Source: Harmothoe impar
Lineage: Eukaryota; Annelida; Polychaeta; Phyllodocida; Polynoidae
Direction of reading: 5' to 3'
Length of the DNA stretch: 64,000 bases
Assembly: GCA_947462335.1 (NCBI GenBank)
Contig: OX381704.1
Span: 45,946,942 to 46,010,941, forward strand
In this document: in pieces, positions 33,112 to 52,600 of the stretch
Numbering within the stretch: the stretch's first letter is position 1
How the letters are laid out: each line of letters begins with the position of its first letter
The notes under the pieces: model-generated
Database searches by the model: none
Told to the model about the DNA's origin: nothing
Seen by the model: only the letters and a program-made list of their open reading frames with translations
Position numbers and translations under genes: made by a program

Positions 33112-33250
33112 CAGGGGCGGATCCAGGAATTTTGGAAAGTGGGAGGGGGCATGATATACTGGGGGTGTTGAAAAATTTTACATTAAAATATACAGGAAAA
33201 TAGGGGGGGGGGATACCCCAGGTCTGCCCCCTTCTGAATCCTCGCCTAGG
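33112..33250. mobile_element. Short hAT-like MITE remnant
   Basis: Left end CAGGGGCGGATCCAGGAATT and right end TTCTGAATCCTCGCCTAG form imperfect inverted repeats. CAGGGGCGGATCCAG starts are typical of hAT-type MITEs. The boundaries run into poly-G and no duplication is clear. Confidence 0.45.
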
Positions 33251-33950
33251 GGGGGGGGGGTACAAGCCTGTGTTACGTAATTATGGAGGGGGGTCTGGCA
33301 TTTTGTTACAGTGTGTTACAAGGGGGGGAGGGGGGGTCAAAAAGTGGCCAAAATTGTGTCACGTAATATTTGAATGGCCCCTCAAGAGGAGTCAGAATTT
33401 TTTACGCCTCCCCTTCAGGAGGGGTCGGAAATTTTGAGCCCCCCCCAAACCCCCCCCCCCCCCCCCCCCCCGTAACTAATAAATGAACACTCCCTTACGG
33501 AGGGACGGAGATCATAGGCCTAATAATCCATAATAGAGTTTAGGTAGGCCTATACCTGAGCTACTAGAGACTGAGTCCAAAGAACACCTGAACATATTCC
33601 GGTAAGGGAAGAGTCAAGAATATATCATATCGAATTTAAGAAATAGGTGCCCTATGTCATGTCACTTTATATATGTTTGGCGCCCGCTAGACTATGACCA
33701 ACGTGTGGCGGGAAACGAACGCAGGTTCTCCATTTCACCGAATCGGGCCATGATCAAAAGGAAACCCAGAAATGAATAGGCAGCTACTGACTGGAGTAAC
33801 AATGGATTAACGTTCTTATCTATGATATATCATATTATGAATAATAATGAAATAATGATAAGATATTACATGTCCTATGCACTAGATCATTAAATTATTG
33901 ATTTGGTGTCGTTTCCATAGTGTGGATTCCGCGTTTTCTACCCGACGCTA

Positions 33951-33958
33951 CCGGAAGT
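33951..33958 (+). promoter_or_regulatory. ETS/GABP-type CCGGAAGT site upstream of SNRPF
   Basis: CCGGAAGT lies about 90 bp upstream of the SNRPF start codon, in a TATA-less, locally GC-richer segment. Such sites are common in housekeeping promoters; use here is inferred. Confidence 0.45.
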
Positions 33959-34040
33959 GCTCCCCGCGTGCCCCAATTTGCGTACCGGCTTCGTGTTTGG
34001 TGTTTAGTAATTTGAAGAAAAGCTACAAGAAACCTTAAAT

Positions 34041-36945
<2,905 letters not shown>

Positions 36946-37780
36946 GTCGCAGCGGGCTGGTACCTCGCCGCATTCATCCCACCATACTTGGGTTCACACG
37001 GATCATCGCGTCATCTCACATCACAGATTCATCGCCTTCATTTCGCATCATTACAAACAACTATTCCTCTTTGTTTCTTATTTAGGGGCGAAATATACAT
37101 GTGTAAAATTATATACTTCGGTTTGGATGGGGATGGGCCAATATACCGGTACGAAACATAAACAAGCAGTTTGATTACTTGAGCTGGGAATGTGTGTTTA
37201 TCTAATGCAAATTTTGTGTTCGCTATACGAAAATGAGTAAACAGTAAGGAAGATATAAGAATATCATGTACACATTGAACGAGTGATTAAAATACATTGA
37301 ACAAAGGATTCCAATTTGTTGTTATCGTTACAAAGTTGTTTTACTGCCCCGCCCACCCCTTAGTGAGTCCCTTTCGTGGAGGGACGTTTCAATTTGCCCC
37401 TCAAAAGAATTGACATGCATGAAAAGTTAAAGAGAGGTAACATCGGCGTAGCCCAGGGCCAAGGTGGGACTGAAGGGGTCGCAATTCACGTTAAAAAAGC
37501 AGTCGTCCCCTACATGCATGTACATTCTGAGCTCTGCACACTCTTACTCTTAGCATACCGGTACCTCAGTGCATGATACATCTAACTTTATGAAACGCTT
37601 TCCTACATAAATCTCGGCCGTCAGTGGTTATTAAGCATGTCAGAATGGGAATTAGTTAAAGGTACAGTAATGGTAAATAGAGAAAAAAAAATTAGTGGCG
37701 CCATCTGGTGCAAATGCTATGCAGCTGTAGTAACCGTTCTCAAACCAGGTGTCGCGGCATTCGTTATCAAGGCAGCAAGC

Positions 37781-39243
37781 ATGGCGGACGCGAAGAGTGT
37801 TGTTAACTTCATCCAAAGCCTTTATTATGATCCCTTTCGGTGGTAAGTATCCAGTTTACATCTTATATGCAAGCCAGGTGTATTGAGTCTCTAGAATGTG
37901 TCACGAATTTAGAGATAAAGTTCAGATAAATGACAATTTTAACCAAAAGTGTGACCGGTATCCGAGCGATAATTGATGAATTTTAGTAGGGACTAGCAGT
38001 TTTAACCTTGACTCCACTCAATCACCTGGAAGTCTCTAGCTCAAAAAGGGGTTTGGGACGAAAAATATTTGGCGTCTTCGACTTTGGCGAGGAATGAGAT
38101 GACAAGATAATATCTGCGACTCTCAGAGTCAAGGGAGGACAAGCAGAGAAGCCTAGCTATTACTTGTTGGATTGCTTCAAACGATACAGCGACAGTACCG
38201 AGGTACGCAGTATAGTTGGACAGGGGCTCATAGGCTAGATTTAATATTTTTGAGCCATTTGCGACTCTCTGCTGTCGCACCGTCCTAGCAGCTACAAATA
38301 ACACTTATTTGCTTAGATAATTGTATTATCATATACCTTAGATATTATTCTAGGGGTCTGGTGAAGATTTGCAGGTTTTCTTGCATTGCAGATGAAGAAA
38401 TATTGAGAATTAAAATGTGGCTTAGCCCTCGCCATGCCAGAGTTTATATTATGCCGCCATGACACTTTAGTCACGTGATCTCTGTTCTGCAATCTAATTG
38501 GCTGATTTTGGCCGAAGCACAAGGTGGAGCCACCAAAATAGAACCGGTGCTTCCCTCTGTGGGAATATTTTCACCTAATATTATGCCAATGGCCCCCAGT
38601 CCAACCTTACAGCGTACCTCGGTACTGTCGATGTAAGGTTTGAAGCAATCCAACAAAGCTATTACTTAAGGCGTGCTCATTTTTTAACAGGGGCGGGGTG
38701 GTGAGATTCCGCGGGGAGCGCGCGAAATTTTTCACCCCCCCCCCATGAGGGGTAGACATTTTTTTACTCCCCCTCCCCCCCCCCTTGGCAGGCATAGTAA
38801 TGCGCAGGCTATTCCCCTCAAAACAGGTTGAATTTTTTTAACCCCCCCCCCTCCAAGAGGGGTCTAAAGTTTTTAACCCCGCCCCCCCTCCGGTCAAGGG
38901 GACCAAATTTTTTACCCCCCCCCCCTCATTGTTAAAAAGTGAGCATTCCCTAAGCCTATTAAAGGGGCGTAAAAAAAAAATTCGCACCTCCGCGCGAGAT
39001 TGTACTCCGCCCTCCCCCTGTAAATTGATAGATGAACACTCTTTTTGGCGAGGAGCACGCGGAAAATAATTACAGCCTGTTGTTTAAAAAAAAAAAAATT
39101 ATGCAATCATCATGAAAATATGAAATTGAAAATGTGTCTTCAATAATTTCAGGCAAGTAGTGAAAAGTGTTTCACTCTTCGCTCTGGGTGTGTATGTGGC
39201 AAACGAAGTGGCGAATGTCGAAGCAATGCCACAACCTGCATAA
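37781..39243 (+). CDS. TOMM6: TOM6-like small subunit of the mitochondrial outer-membrane translocase (2 exons)
   Basis: Exons 37781-37842 and 39153-39243 join to a 50-aa protein. The N-terminal part is MADAKSVVNFIQSLYYDPFR. It is followed by one hydrophobic helix, SVSLFALGVYVANEVANVE, and ends MPQPA. The helix and tail resemble vertebrate TOMM6 (LFAAGVWLAR ... APQPG). TOM6 is a tail-anchored accessory subunit that stabilises the TOM import channel. The open frame extends upstream to an ATG at 37637, but the similarity and length favour 37781. The single 1.3-kb intron holds a fold-back and a MITE. At 50 aa, chance similarity is a risk, although clean splicing and the MPQP ending support the call. 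Confidence 0.65.
38155..38660. repeat. Fold-back pair with roughly 52-bp arms in the TOM6-like intron
   Basis: The segment containing TTGGATTGCTTCAAAC and GACAGTACCGAGGTACGC (about 38157-38209) recurs in reverse complement at about 38608-38663. This may be a decayed inverted-repeat transposon. Confidence 0.6.
38670..38950. mobile_element. GGGAGTG-type MITE in the TOM6-like intron
   Basis: A 281-bp copy starting GGCGTGCTCATTTTTTAACA and ending GTTAAAAAGTGAGCATTCCC, flanked by TAA at 38667-38669 and 38951-38953. The interior alternates poly-C runs with TTTTT. A second, partial related segment follows to about 39045. Confidence 0.7.
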
Positions 39244-42200
39244 ATCATTAAATGGAGTCCCAAAGGTCAGTGAAACACACTGGAGAGCTTCTGGAATTAT
39301 GACTCAATCCTCTGTCACCACCTGCCCTGTAGATAGCCTGCTAATGGCACATGACATGCCTTACTATTAAATAATATCAAATTATAATATTACTACCAGA
39401 ACTATCGCTATAAATTAATTCAATATGAAAATAGACATTTTCTTTTTAAGGGATAAAACAAGTGTGGGAAGAGATGACTAAAAATAAATACCGTAGATCT
39501 ACTCGTATATCTGCCCAAAAAGGCGTTTACAAATTCTTCAAAATAATATGCAACAACTTAATAGCTACATGTATGTATGTTGACACCTTGTTGTTACTAT
39601 TACAGATGGAGCGTGCACACGGACGGAAGTCGTGTGGACGCAGGCAGCCATGCTGTTTGATGATTACGACAGGAGCGTAGCGTTCAAACATTAGGATGGC
39701 AGAGTGCCAGAGAGACCAATGATTGTTGTAGTTAGAATAAGCACTTGAAGTGCGAAAAAAGGTTGCAAAGCAAGGACATGCATAGCAACGAGTGGGTAGG
39801 AGTGTACCCGACATTCCATCTACGTTGAGAGGAGGATTAAAGTAGTATGTTAAATTAACACTGTTTTTGTCTCAGTTTGTTGGTCTTTACACGTCTTCCA
39901 CGCTTCCTTGGATTTGAAAGAATTGATGGTTCCAGGGACTATAACTTAGTTATCGGTAGTCCCGCTAATGTACCGGTAGTTTTTAATGGCAATATTCAAA
40001 ATTATAGATTACGAATTGACCAAGTATGCTTTCGAGTAAAATAATTTGCAAAATTGGTAGAATATATATACTGTTGTGTGACTGATTAATTTGTGACAGG
40101 CATGGTTGAGTTACAATGTAGTCTCGAGCCCATTACATGACGGTGTCTAAATCACCGGATTCTCTATATTTAAAGTGGGTACTACTTGCGTACCCCCATC
40201 CCAGAAGACTCAGGAAATGTTTCATCCAACCCCCCTTTTACGTTGTATTTCTAAACGACATTTACTGAGGCTGTTAACTTAGTGAAGTGCAACTACATGT
40301 ACAACTGGTTTAGCGTGATAAAAAGACAAAAGGCAGAAACATTTAAAACCATTTTATTTCTCCCCACAACAAACATTACAATCGAACAATAACATCTGCA
40401 GGACGATATCAATCTTTTAATTGCCTGTCCTTCAATTTTGTTAGTAAAACTAACCAGAAGTTTTCTAATAGAATATGCTGGGTGGAAATGGTTAGTACAC
40501 GTTGAAATATGTGACCATACAAATGGCTCTACTATATTTGGCTATCCTATACATGCTCCTAGGAGGACAGTTATTTATTTTGACAATAGGATAACACGAC
40601 TTCACAATTTTACTTATTCTGCACATGTTACGCTGCATTATAAACCAGATTGGTCTTGCATGGGAAATTCACGTCTTTGTACTTCAAATATAAAGGTGCA
40701 TAAAATGGAATTCTATTTAATATTTGTACAATATCGGATTATATTGAACACCAGATGTGTTACAGAAAAGGCCTCTTTGTATTCGACCATATCCACCTCA
40801 GGACTTTTGGCTCATTAGGCAATTGCCGTTACAAAATGTTATGACTGATATCGATGTTATATGTATACAAATCATTTGTTCAGTCAAGATCTTTTCCATT
40901 TCCATCACTTTTCCCCAACGCTCCGAATCGGATTTTAGATACCCTGTAACTAATAAGCACATCTATCTCTGCTAAAGATACATCACCAATAGCTAAATAC
41001 CAAAAATCAAAGAGGAAAGGTGACTAACATCACAGGGCTACTCAGGGTTCATGGGGCAAGGGGGACTGAGGGTCCGGACTCTCGGTCGCGCGTCTGGACT
41101 CTTGCTCGGGCGTCCAGACGCCCGAGCCAGCAGAAACAGGGTCCTCGTCAAAAACTACACTAAAGTCATGTGTCAGTGGGTGGCGTTCACTCTGGCTAGC
41201 TTCACTTTCCTGCGCGGACAAAGTCGGTCTCTGATATCATGCAGTTTCATGCAGGAGACCGCTACTATTATGCAGATCTGCTAGCTGTGTGGTGGCGAGA
41301 TATCTTAAAAAAAAGTGTCTCACCTGAGCGGCCCATAGACTTCACATAGAATCGTATACTACCATATGAGCAATGGAGCTTAGTCCACAATACATTTACA
41401 TAGAAGCTTCATTGCAGACAATTTCAGAACACTTTTTGTATTGCATTTTTCAATATGATATTGATGTCAGATTTCTTCTGTTGTGCTATCAATCTCTTCG
41501 TATTGATGCCATCTATCTTTTCCACCCATTGGTTCCCATCCACCTGTCTTGATGGCTTCCCTGCCTGCCCTTCAAGTTGGACTTCTAAAATGAGGGAAAA
41601 AATAGTCTGTGGGCCTCTCCCTTAGACTCAGCGGAACCCTGAGTCAATAACTTTAATATCAGGAAATTATCTGCGGGTAGTTTGATAGTATCTGTCTACA
41701 GAAAATACATCTGTACAAAATTCATGTAGAAAAATAAGATGATTCAGCAAGGTAGACCCTGGTCGAAAGCTAAAAACAAACAAACCCAGGATTATGATTG
41801 ATAAAATATGAAGCTTGTATCAAAATACATGAATCTATCACACAAATGAGACAGTTTCCAACGAATAGGTCTTGTTACCATGATTGTTTGAATATCAATA
41901 TGCACTTCTATGTTAACATTTGGTCAACAGTTGCGTTTGACAATGGTGGCTAAGCCTACAATACACATTTAGATTATCCTCAAATGATGACATCGCATTG
42001 ATTTAAGAATTCAAGCGTTTTCAGAAAGTGACTCGTAAATAACAGACAGTGGTATGATTCAATTAGAAAATCGGCATGGAGACTTGTGTGAATATGACGA
42101 AATTCATTGAGCGTTCCCAGGATACAAAGTAAATAGAATTGATTCGCTGGATTTTCATAGCCTCGTTAGCACACATATTACAGCTGTTCAATGGGGAATT

Positions 42201-43127
42201 GATGTCATTGTTATAATTGTGAACAAAGGAATGAGAGGGAAAAGCGTCAGGAATGCGCTTAGATGAGACCTCTGCAAGGCTTTTAAAATATAGTCTACTA
42301 TAAACTGAACGATCACGTGTATATCCTCGCCAAAAAATAGATGTTTTCATTTTCGTTGGTCTGACAAGACTTGAATATTATATGCTTAGCCAACTTTAAG
42401 TACAGTCACAACATTTCATATTCTACCTCTACAGTCATGGACAAATCACACTAGTGTTAGGGTTTGTTTTTCACCTTGGAGTATCTAAAGAATGCCCACC
42501 GGTTACACAGATGTGACCAATTCAACTCATATGGTTCAATACACCCATGCCTACTATTAAAGGTAATAGGGCCTCTTCTTTTCCAACAGCTCAGACAAAT
42601 TTACATTTACCTAAAGAGTGCCTAATTGCCCATATGTAAAGTCATGATTCAATAGATGTACAGTTGTTTCAGGGAGTGTATACGCTCCACCACAACTTAG
42701 TAAATAAATGGTTTTCCGTAGCCAAATCTAGATCTAGAGTTGCAGACTGCAATAACTATAATAAGCGCTAAACCCGAATTAGTCCTGGACTCCCCACACA
42801 CATGTATACCTGCAAATTCCGGCGAGACAAAACTCGGATATCAAACGAGACCTGTGTGCAATAACACAGAGGCCCATTTTATCATACTACATATATGCCA
42901 CTTTAGAATATTTTTGTCAAATATGCCAAATCCATTTCCAAATTGTTCTATGTAATTTGTAATCCTCCCAACCTCTTTGGGTGAAACTTGCACCTTACTG
43001 GTGATAACAACCTGCGACTTTCAACGAATTAAGAACTCATTTATCATTGTACTGAGATGAATCACAAGGGTGTCTCAAAAACTGAGGCGCTTGCAGGTAT
43101 GCAAATACACTTTTCTGAATCATATCC
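39244..43127. other. Long intergenic stretch, no gene seen
   Basis: Reads as non-coding. Possible signals: ATTAAA at about 39837 for the TOM6-like gene, and minus-strand AATAAA at about 40353, which could end a long CYB561D2 3' UTR. A GC-rich hairpin, GCTCGGGCGTC with its complement two bases later, lies at 41104-41127. The 126-codon frame at 40438 has no supporting feature. Confidence 0.45.
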
Positions 43128-46343
<3,216 letters not shown>

Positions 46344-46662
46344 AAATTGCGAAAATATTATCTAATCTTAGAATCAGTGGAGGGTCCTCCTTGTCCTCTT
46401 TATCCGTCTGCTAAGTAAACACAAACCAAACCGAAATGTACAGGTGCGCGGTCCATACAGATTATATATCCACCGAAAAACTTACATAAAGAAACAAACC
46501 GAGGTTTAGGTGAATCAAAACGATGCATTACATGAAAATATGATGAAGAAACATCTAAATGTGTTATGAATAGGTGTATTTTGCATGTGAGAATTAAAAC
46601 AAAAGCTTATATCCGGTAAATCATCCCGAGACAACGAATTATTGTAAACTTCCGGTCACAAA
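46344..46662. promoter_or_regulatory. Shared divergent promoter of CYB561D2 and NPRL2
   Basis: Only 319 bp separate the two start codons, so the genes must share this control region. CTTCCGG (ETS/GABP type) lies at about 46650, a few bases upstream of the NPRL2 ATG. No TATA box is seen at a suitable place. TATA-less divergent promoters with ETS sites are common for housekeeping pairs. Confidence 0.6.
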
Positions 46663-49600
46663 ATGATGGAAGGATTGGGAGCGATTAAATGTATTCTTTT
46701 TAGTGAATTTCACCATACTGCTGGACCTAAGATCGTGTATCAGGTACTATTATATCAGGCTAGAACGTATCTTGTACTGAAGTGGATGCACCATCACAAC
46801 TATGTGGTGCCAGCAGATAATAAGTATCGCCATCTTGTATTATCGCCCACAGCCTACTCAGCTGGGCCGCTCGCCACTCTGTCTCTGACTCCAGTCACTG
46901 ACTGAGCCAATGGCAGTGGGACTGCAGAGCGGGCCGCGGCACTAGTTGCTCCCAATCTATATACGGGAGAGAGCCTAGGCTGGTTCTAAAGGCATGTAGG
47001 CCTACCAGGAGCCTCCATTTTCCATCTTTGTGTACCTACTTTGGAGAGTTCTCTCTCATTTCCTATCTGTTTACCTTCTGTATAAATTAGATCAAGGGTT
47101 TTTTTCTCTCCATGTAATGGCCTTTAATTTGAAATTAAAGCTTACAAAGTTACATCAATGGGGGTGCAGAGGGCCCCCCCCCCCCCTCAGGTCGGAAAGT
47201 CGCCTCTTTTAAGGGCCACAGGTCACAAATCCGCTTTTTATACAAACATATCCAGGTCGCAGGTCACTTTTTTTTATTATGTATCTGTATGGCCATCTGA
47301 AAACAGTATGTCGCAGGTCACAAAAAATAATGGTCAAGGTCACAAAGTCGCCTGGAAAACGGCCCAGGTCGCCAGGTCGCCTTTTACCCCTCTGGAGCCA
47401 CAGCAATGTGGACATTTCAAATCTCAGAGAAATAGAGCATTAACACCTCTGTGGGTGACCACATGTCAGTCAGTCAGTCAGAGAGTAATCAGTGCATTGT
47501 CTCCCAATCAGGCTAAGTCCCTAACTTCACACCTGAGACAATGGGGAGGTGATTAAGATTGGGGTGGGATGCCACCCATCAGTCTTATCGGTGTTATCTG
47601 TGGCTATTGTTTCTAGGTGTGAACAGTGGCTGATAAGTGATTTACGGTGCCCACATTGCACTGTTCTGGAGTCAGGGGTCATTTAGAAAATGGCCGCTCC
47701 TAGACCATGTAGGCTCTCCCCCGTATAGGTGTCACTGTGCCCTATGAAAAGTCAGGCGGCACAGTGAGATGGTGATACGGACCACATTTTTTTTGAATAT
47801 GTTCTCTTTTTAATGTCATACTCGGCACTGAACCCTCCCCCTGAAAATAATAAAGGCAATATTTGGAAAATAATGAAGGCAACAATGCCGATAAACCGGT
47901 GACATAATAAATAATCTATTCAAAACCAATGTGTTGCAGGTTCCTGAAGACTACATGAGCAAGGAAGAATTTACGTCCGTTCATGTATACATAATAACAA
48001 AACCAGAACTACAGGACCACATCATAACAATGTAAGTCAAATAGAAAGTCAAATGATTTCTATCTTACCAGGCCCCAGGCCAGGGGGATAGCCTCGGAGC
48101 AGCCTGAGCTCCTACTCATCAAGCTCACCACATACGGGACTGTTTCGATCAGCTGACCGTAGCACTCCTTTCAATATATATCAAAACTGTCCAGATTCCA
48201 TTAGGGAGTGTTCATTTAGCGTATTAGTTAATAAAGGGGGAGTGATAGGTTGGGGAGGGGGGGGGGCAAGTTTGAGCTAAGAAGATAGTACCATTTGCGA
48301 GGTGAATCTGCCTCGCATTCCCCTGGCTTTAGTATAGAATATACAAACTTAAAAATGAATGTGTAGTATCTTACATATGTATACTAAAGTTGATTCATAA
48401 ATTGAATTATGGGTGTTATTTCATTTCCACACATTGAGGCACTTTGATGGAGGTAATCTGTATGAAGGCAGACCATCTACAGCCTCTTGGACTCCCTGTT
48501 GATTGGTCTAGACATGACTTTAATTACTAATTTGTACATTTCACCTCATCCGATTAAGGCCCCAAGTAGCGTAACAGCCACTCATAGCCTGTCTTGATTG
48601 GGTGGAGAAATCTGCATGATTGGTTGACACAAAGGCAATCAATAGAAAATGATCCTTCTGTCCGTAACTCTCAGACAGCCCATTGCCACATCTGAGAGTT
48701 ACGGCCGTAACTAATCGCTCCAGCCATATATCGAGAGGGGCCACTTCTAACTTAGTCCAACTTAGATTACAAAGCGTGGACATTGTCTACAAGTCAATGG
48801 TACATAATCATGCATGTGTACTTCTCATTTCAGATGTTGTCAAGGCCGCAAAATCCTAGGGTGCCCGATCTATATAGATAACAAACAGTATGCCAGGAAC
48901 GCCTTGATATTTAATCTGTGTTTTGTGTTTGACATAAACACAAATACAGTCCCCTACGAAAATGTTGTCAAGAAGGTTTCTGGATATTTCACCACACTCG
49001 AGGTATATCTAAGTAAAAACAATTGCAATTGAGACAAAATATTAACCTTGATATTTATCTACAAGTAAATTATATATTTAGACAAAGATCCTTGAGTCTC
49101 AATCTGTTGACTGGGTTATCTCATGAGTTAAAGCTGCTATACTACTTGGCACACTCAAACCTATATTATCTTCATTTGTATCTCAGATGACTGTATAACC
49201 CTTTCCCTATTATAATCTGTCATTTATTTTGACAAGAGATTCTTAATATGTGCAATACAAGACTCTAATTCCAGCTACTATTTATATTCTGGTGGGCTTT
49301 GATAAGTTAGTGTTAAAAAATGACATCAGGTGGCAGCACTGAGTGGACTGCTATCTGCAAGTCTTGCATCACTGATCTTACCAACAGAGTCTACTATTTC
49401 CTAGTGTAACACTGCAGATGGCGCCAACTTGTTGATATAATTAAGTGCTGAATAGAATGCTGGAAGCATTCTATTTTTTCTGATCTTTATCTTTGAAATT
49501 AGCACAGTTAAAAGCCACAAATTTGATTGGGATCTTACCAGTACACTGCACTAAGGAGACCCTTTATAAATATGCAGAAAGTGAACGTTCTATATATCTG

Positions 49601-52600
49601 AGGTAGTATAGCAGCTTTAAACGCCGGCCGGATTCTTTTTGGCCGCGCCTGGCGATCAACTAGTGAAATAACCAGTCAACAGACTAAGACAAGCGTTACT
49701 TTTAATGTGTTCATTTTTAAAATCAAAAATAAGGGGGAAAAACGTGCCATACTGTGGAATATGGCATGGGTTACCGGTATTCAGCGGGGCCACAAGATAC
49801 AGGTTCCCTTTTTAAACCAATGGCTCTGCCGTATCCTATGAACAAATACATCGAGCTAGATAAGTGGATGAAATACTTGATTAAATTGAGTGAACTTAAT
49901 TTGTGTATGTTAAGAAATATGTTGTCTTTACAGGTTGAATGTGGCTTCTTGTCCAACAAAGACAGAGAACAACTTCCCATCATTCTCCGTCAGATCCGGG
50001 ATGAACTAAACAGAAAAGGAACATGCCATATACACATCAGTAAGTGCATGTACATTGTACATTGTAGTTCGCTTTACATTTGAATGAATTGCTAGTCTTG
50101 TATGGATGGTGGCTATCCCTGCTATGGATATGTAAAGTCTGCCTGCCATGATATACATGTAGCCTCTATGCAGAACAGCTCTTTAACTCAAATTATCGTG
50201 GGAATGTTATCGATTATGATGTGAAATGATGTGGTCTGATGTGATTATTGGGGCTCAAAGATAAATATATATTTTAAAATGGCGTTCGCCAAGGCAATCT
50301 TTCCACCACCATCCCCTTGTCTAAAACTGAATCTACCATGCCCTTCCAGATGAGTCCAACGCTATCCACCTCAAGGTGGCTCCGGTACACAGCGAGCCGC
50401 CTAGTGTCAAGATGCACGACGTGCCCATCATCAACATCCGGCACCAGCACAAGACCAAGTCTACACACTGGGACCTGGCCACACAGCAGGTGGGGACACT
50501 TCCTAGCGCTAACCCTTTAAAGACGGCATGTCGCTAAAATGTGACATTTGTCGTTATCATGCAGCAATGCAGCCCTTCCGAGCAATTCATTGGTACATCA
50601 TGCCGACCCTACGGCATGATAGTTGAATACACCACTAGCGAGTTACTCGCCAGGGATGCATTCATGTATTATGACGACCAAGGGCATGATGTATTAAGCC
50701 TTCTTTAAAGGGTCAATGATTTCACAGTGCTTTCATGCATTACCGGTTTGCCCTTTGCCGTCATGATGCATGAATTTGACATTTTAACTAAACGTATCTG
50801 ACGATGACACACACCATCTCCCACTAGTAAAGTTGTAACTTAATTCCTTCCGTATACGTATTGATATGAATATTATTGTGAACACTTACATACCGATATT
50901 TTCCTCAACAAATATACATTTTTACGCTCCTCCTTTCTTCCATAGATTCTTGGATATATTGATGGATTTAAACATGTTGCCAGGATTGCCGCAGAGTCTG
51001 ACGTGGACTTCAACATCGTCAAGGCATGCATACAAAATCTAGTGTAAGTTTTCATGTTGTCCTGGTTTATTTTTAGATTCTCCATTTTGAAAGTACATGT
51101 ACATGTAATTTGATATCATGTATATAAATGTAATAAAGATTCAGTGATTGTTATTTGCATATTAAATCTGTAATGTAAATTCATTACAAGTGACGAGGCC
51201 GTTTAACATTTTAGTTGTTGTGTTGCAGATATCACGGGACGGTAACGTTGATATCGCTGTTTCAGGTAAGTCATGCAGTACAAGCAGCCTTAGGGAGGGA
51301 TATTTTTTTAACAAGAGAGGGGGTTCTTGGTAGGGGTCCACATTTCTTCCGCCCCCCACCCCCACCACGGGTCCAAATTGATCTCTATTGGCCTTTTTTT
51401 TTGCTACAGTAACGCACTAGCTTTTTTTTCTCGCTAAAATGGGTAAATCACCCCGGCCCCACCCCCATTGGTAAAGAATTATCCCTCCCTTATGAAGAGA
51501 ATTTAACAGGCTGTATGCATTTAATCATATCAATAATTACCGGTATGGACTACCAGGACGTGCCTCAGTTTAGGGTTTAACATTTATGAATAATTGGTGT
51601 TTACTTTCAGTACTCCAATGTCTACATGACAACACCAGAAATTAACAAGTTGTCAGACGACGCAGAGCTCCAAAGAGAATGCCTCAACTACGTCGCACGA
51701 CCAGGTATGGCCCAATTATGTCAGTTGAAGAATTACGGTTCAAGTGACACTGTGTTATTGAGTTAGCGTTGTTGACAAGTGTGGTGATTTCTCTAAAGTC
51801 ATTGAGGGCATGTACTGTAATATGGCTCTTTGATTAGACAAATGAAGCATGGAAAATAAAGAATATTGATTCACTTCAGTTTACGAGGCTATGTGCTTCT
51901 TGCTTAATGGGAAAAAAATCATACAGAGACATAGACAAAGGTTCGCAATTAGTGTTAATTACCGAGGGTTATCTCATAAGGAGAAGTCAATCGAGATAAC
52001 CCTGAGTGCTGAACAAGTCCAGTGCCCCTTTGTATTGGCCTCGTATTTATTTTGTATACTCATAAGGGAGTGCTCATTTTTTAACAACAGGGGGGGGGTG
52101 GTGAGATTTCGCGCGGAGCGCGCGGATTTTTTTCACCCCCCCCTCTAGAGGGGTCGAAATTTTTTACCCCCCCCCCCCCGGCAGGCCGAAAATCGCGCGC
52201 GTTCGCGCCCCTTTGTAGCATAGTAACGCGCGGGCTTTTCCCCTCAAAACAGGTTGAATTTTTTTGCCCCCCCCCCCAAGAGGGGTCTGAATTTTTTACC
52301 CCCCCCCCCGGTCAAGGGGTCCAAATTTTTTACCCCCCCCCCAAATCCACCACCCCCCCCCTGTTATTAAAAAATGAGCACTCCCTAAACTACGTAAATC
52401 AAAAGAATTATGATTTCGAAAAAAAGTATCATGTTAAGTCATATATTTTGCGCAGCGCATATGGGCGTCGAATACTTGGCAGGGTTATATAACAGGGGGT
52501 GTGAGATATGGCGGTCCTAAAGTTGATGTCATATTGAGAGTTTCTTCTGTTGTTGCAGGTCGTCACCCCGAGTTCAGGCACGTGTTCATGTTGCTGTGTG

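Larger units (their letters stand above)
30486..33383. mobile_element. Nested element with GGGCCATTCAAATATTACG ends
   Basis: Inverted ends GGGCCATTCAAATATTACGT and its reverse complement (about 33357-33383) lie inside the outer MITE. The flanks repeat CTCAAG on both sides, suggesting a duplication of up to 6 bp. G-rich stretches with GTTACAAAGTGTTACAGGGG near the left end mirror TTACAGTGTGTTACAAGGGG near the right end, so the inverted similarity is long but imperfect. Confidence 0.55.
30261..33494. mobile_element. GGGAGTG-type MITE (TTA duplication) split by nested insertions
   Basis: Left end GGGAGTGTTCATTTATTAAT at 30261 and right end ...ATAAATGAACACTCCC at 33494 are inverted repeats flanked by TTA on both sides (30258-30260 and 33495-33497). 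The MITE body is only about 340 bp (G/C-homopolymer-rich). It is interrupted by a second element at about 30486-33383, which itself carries a pogo-like element and a hAT-like piece. Confidence 0.65.

Noticed and set aside
40438..40818. 126-codon plus-strand frame
   Set aside because: No recognisable domain, no splice partners, ordinary AT-rich intergenic composition.
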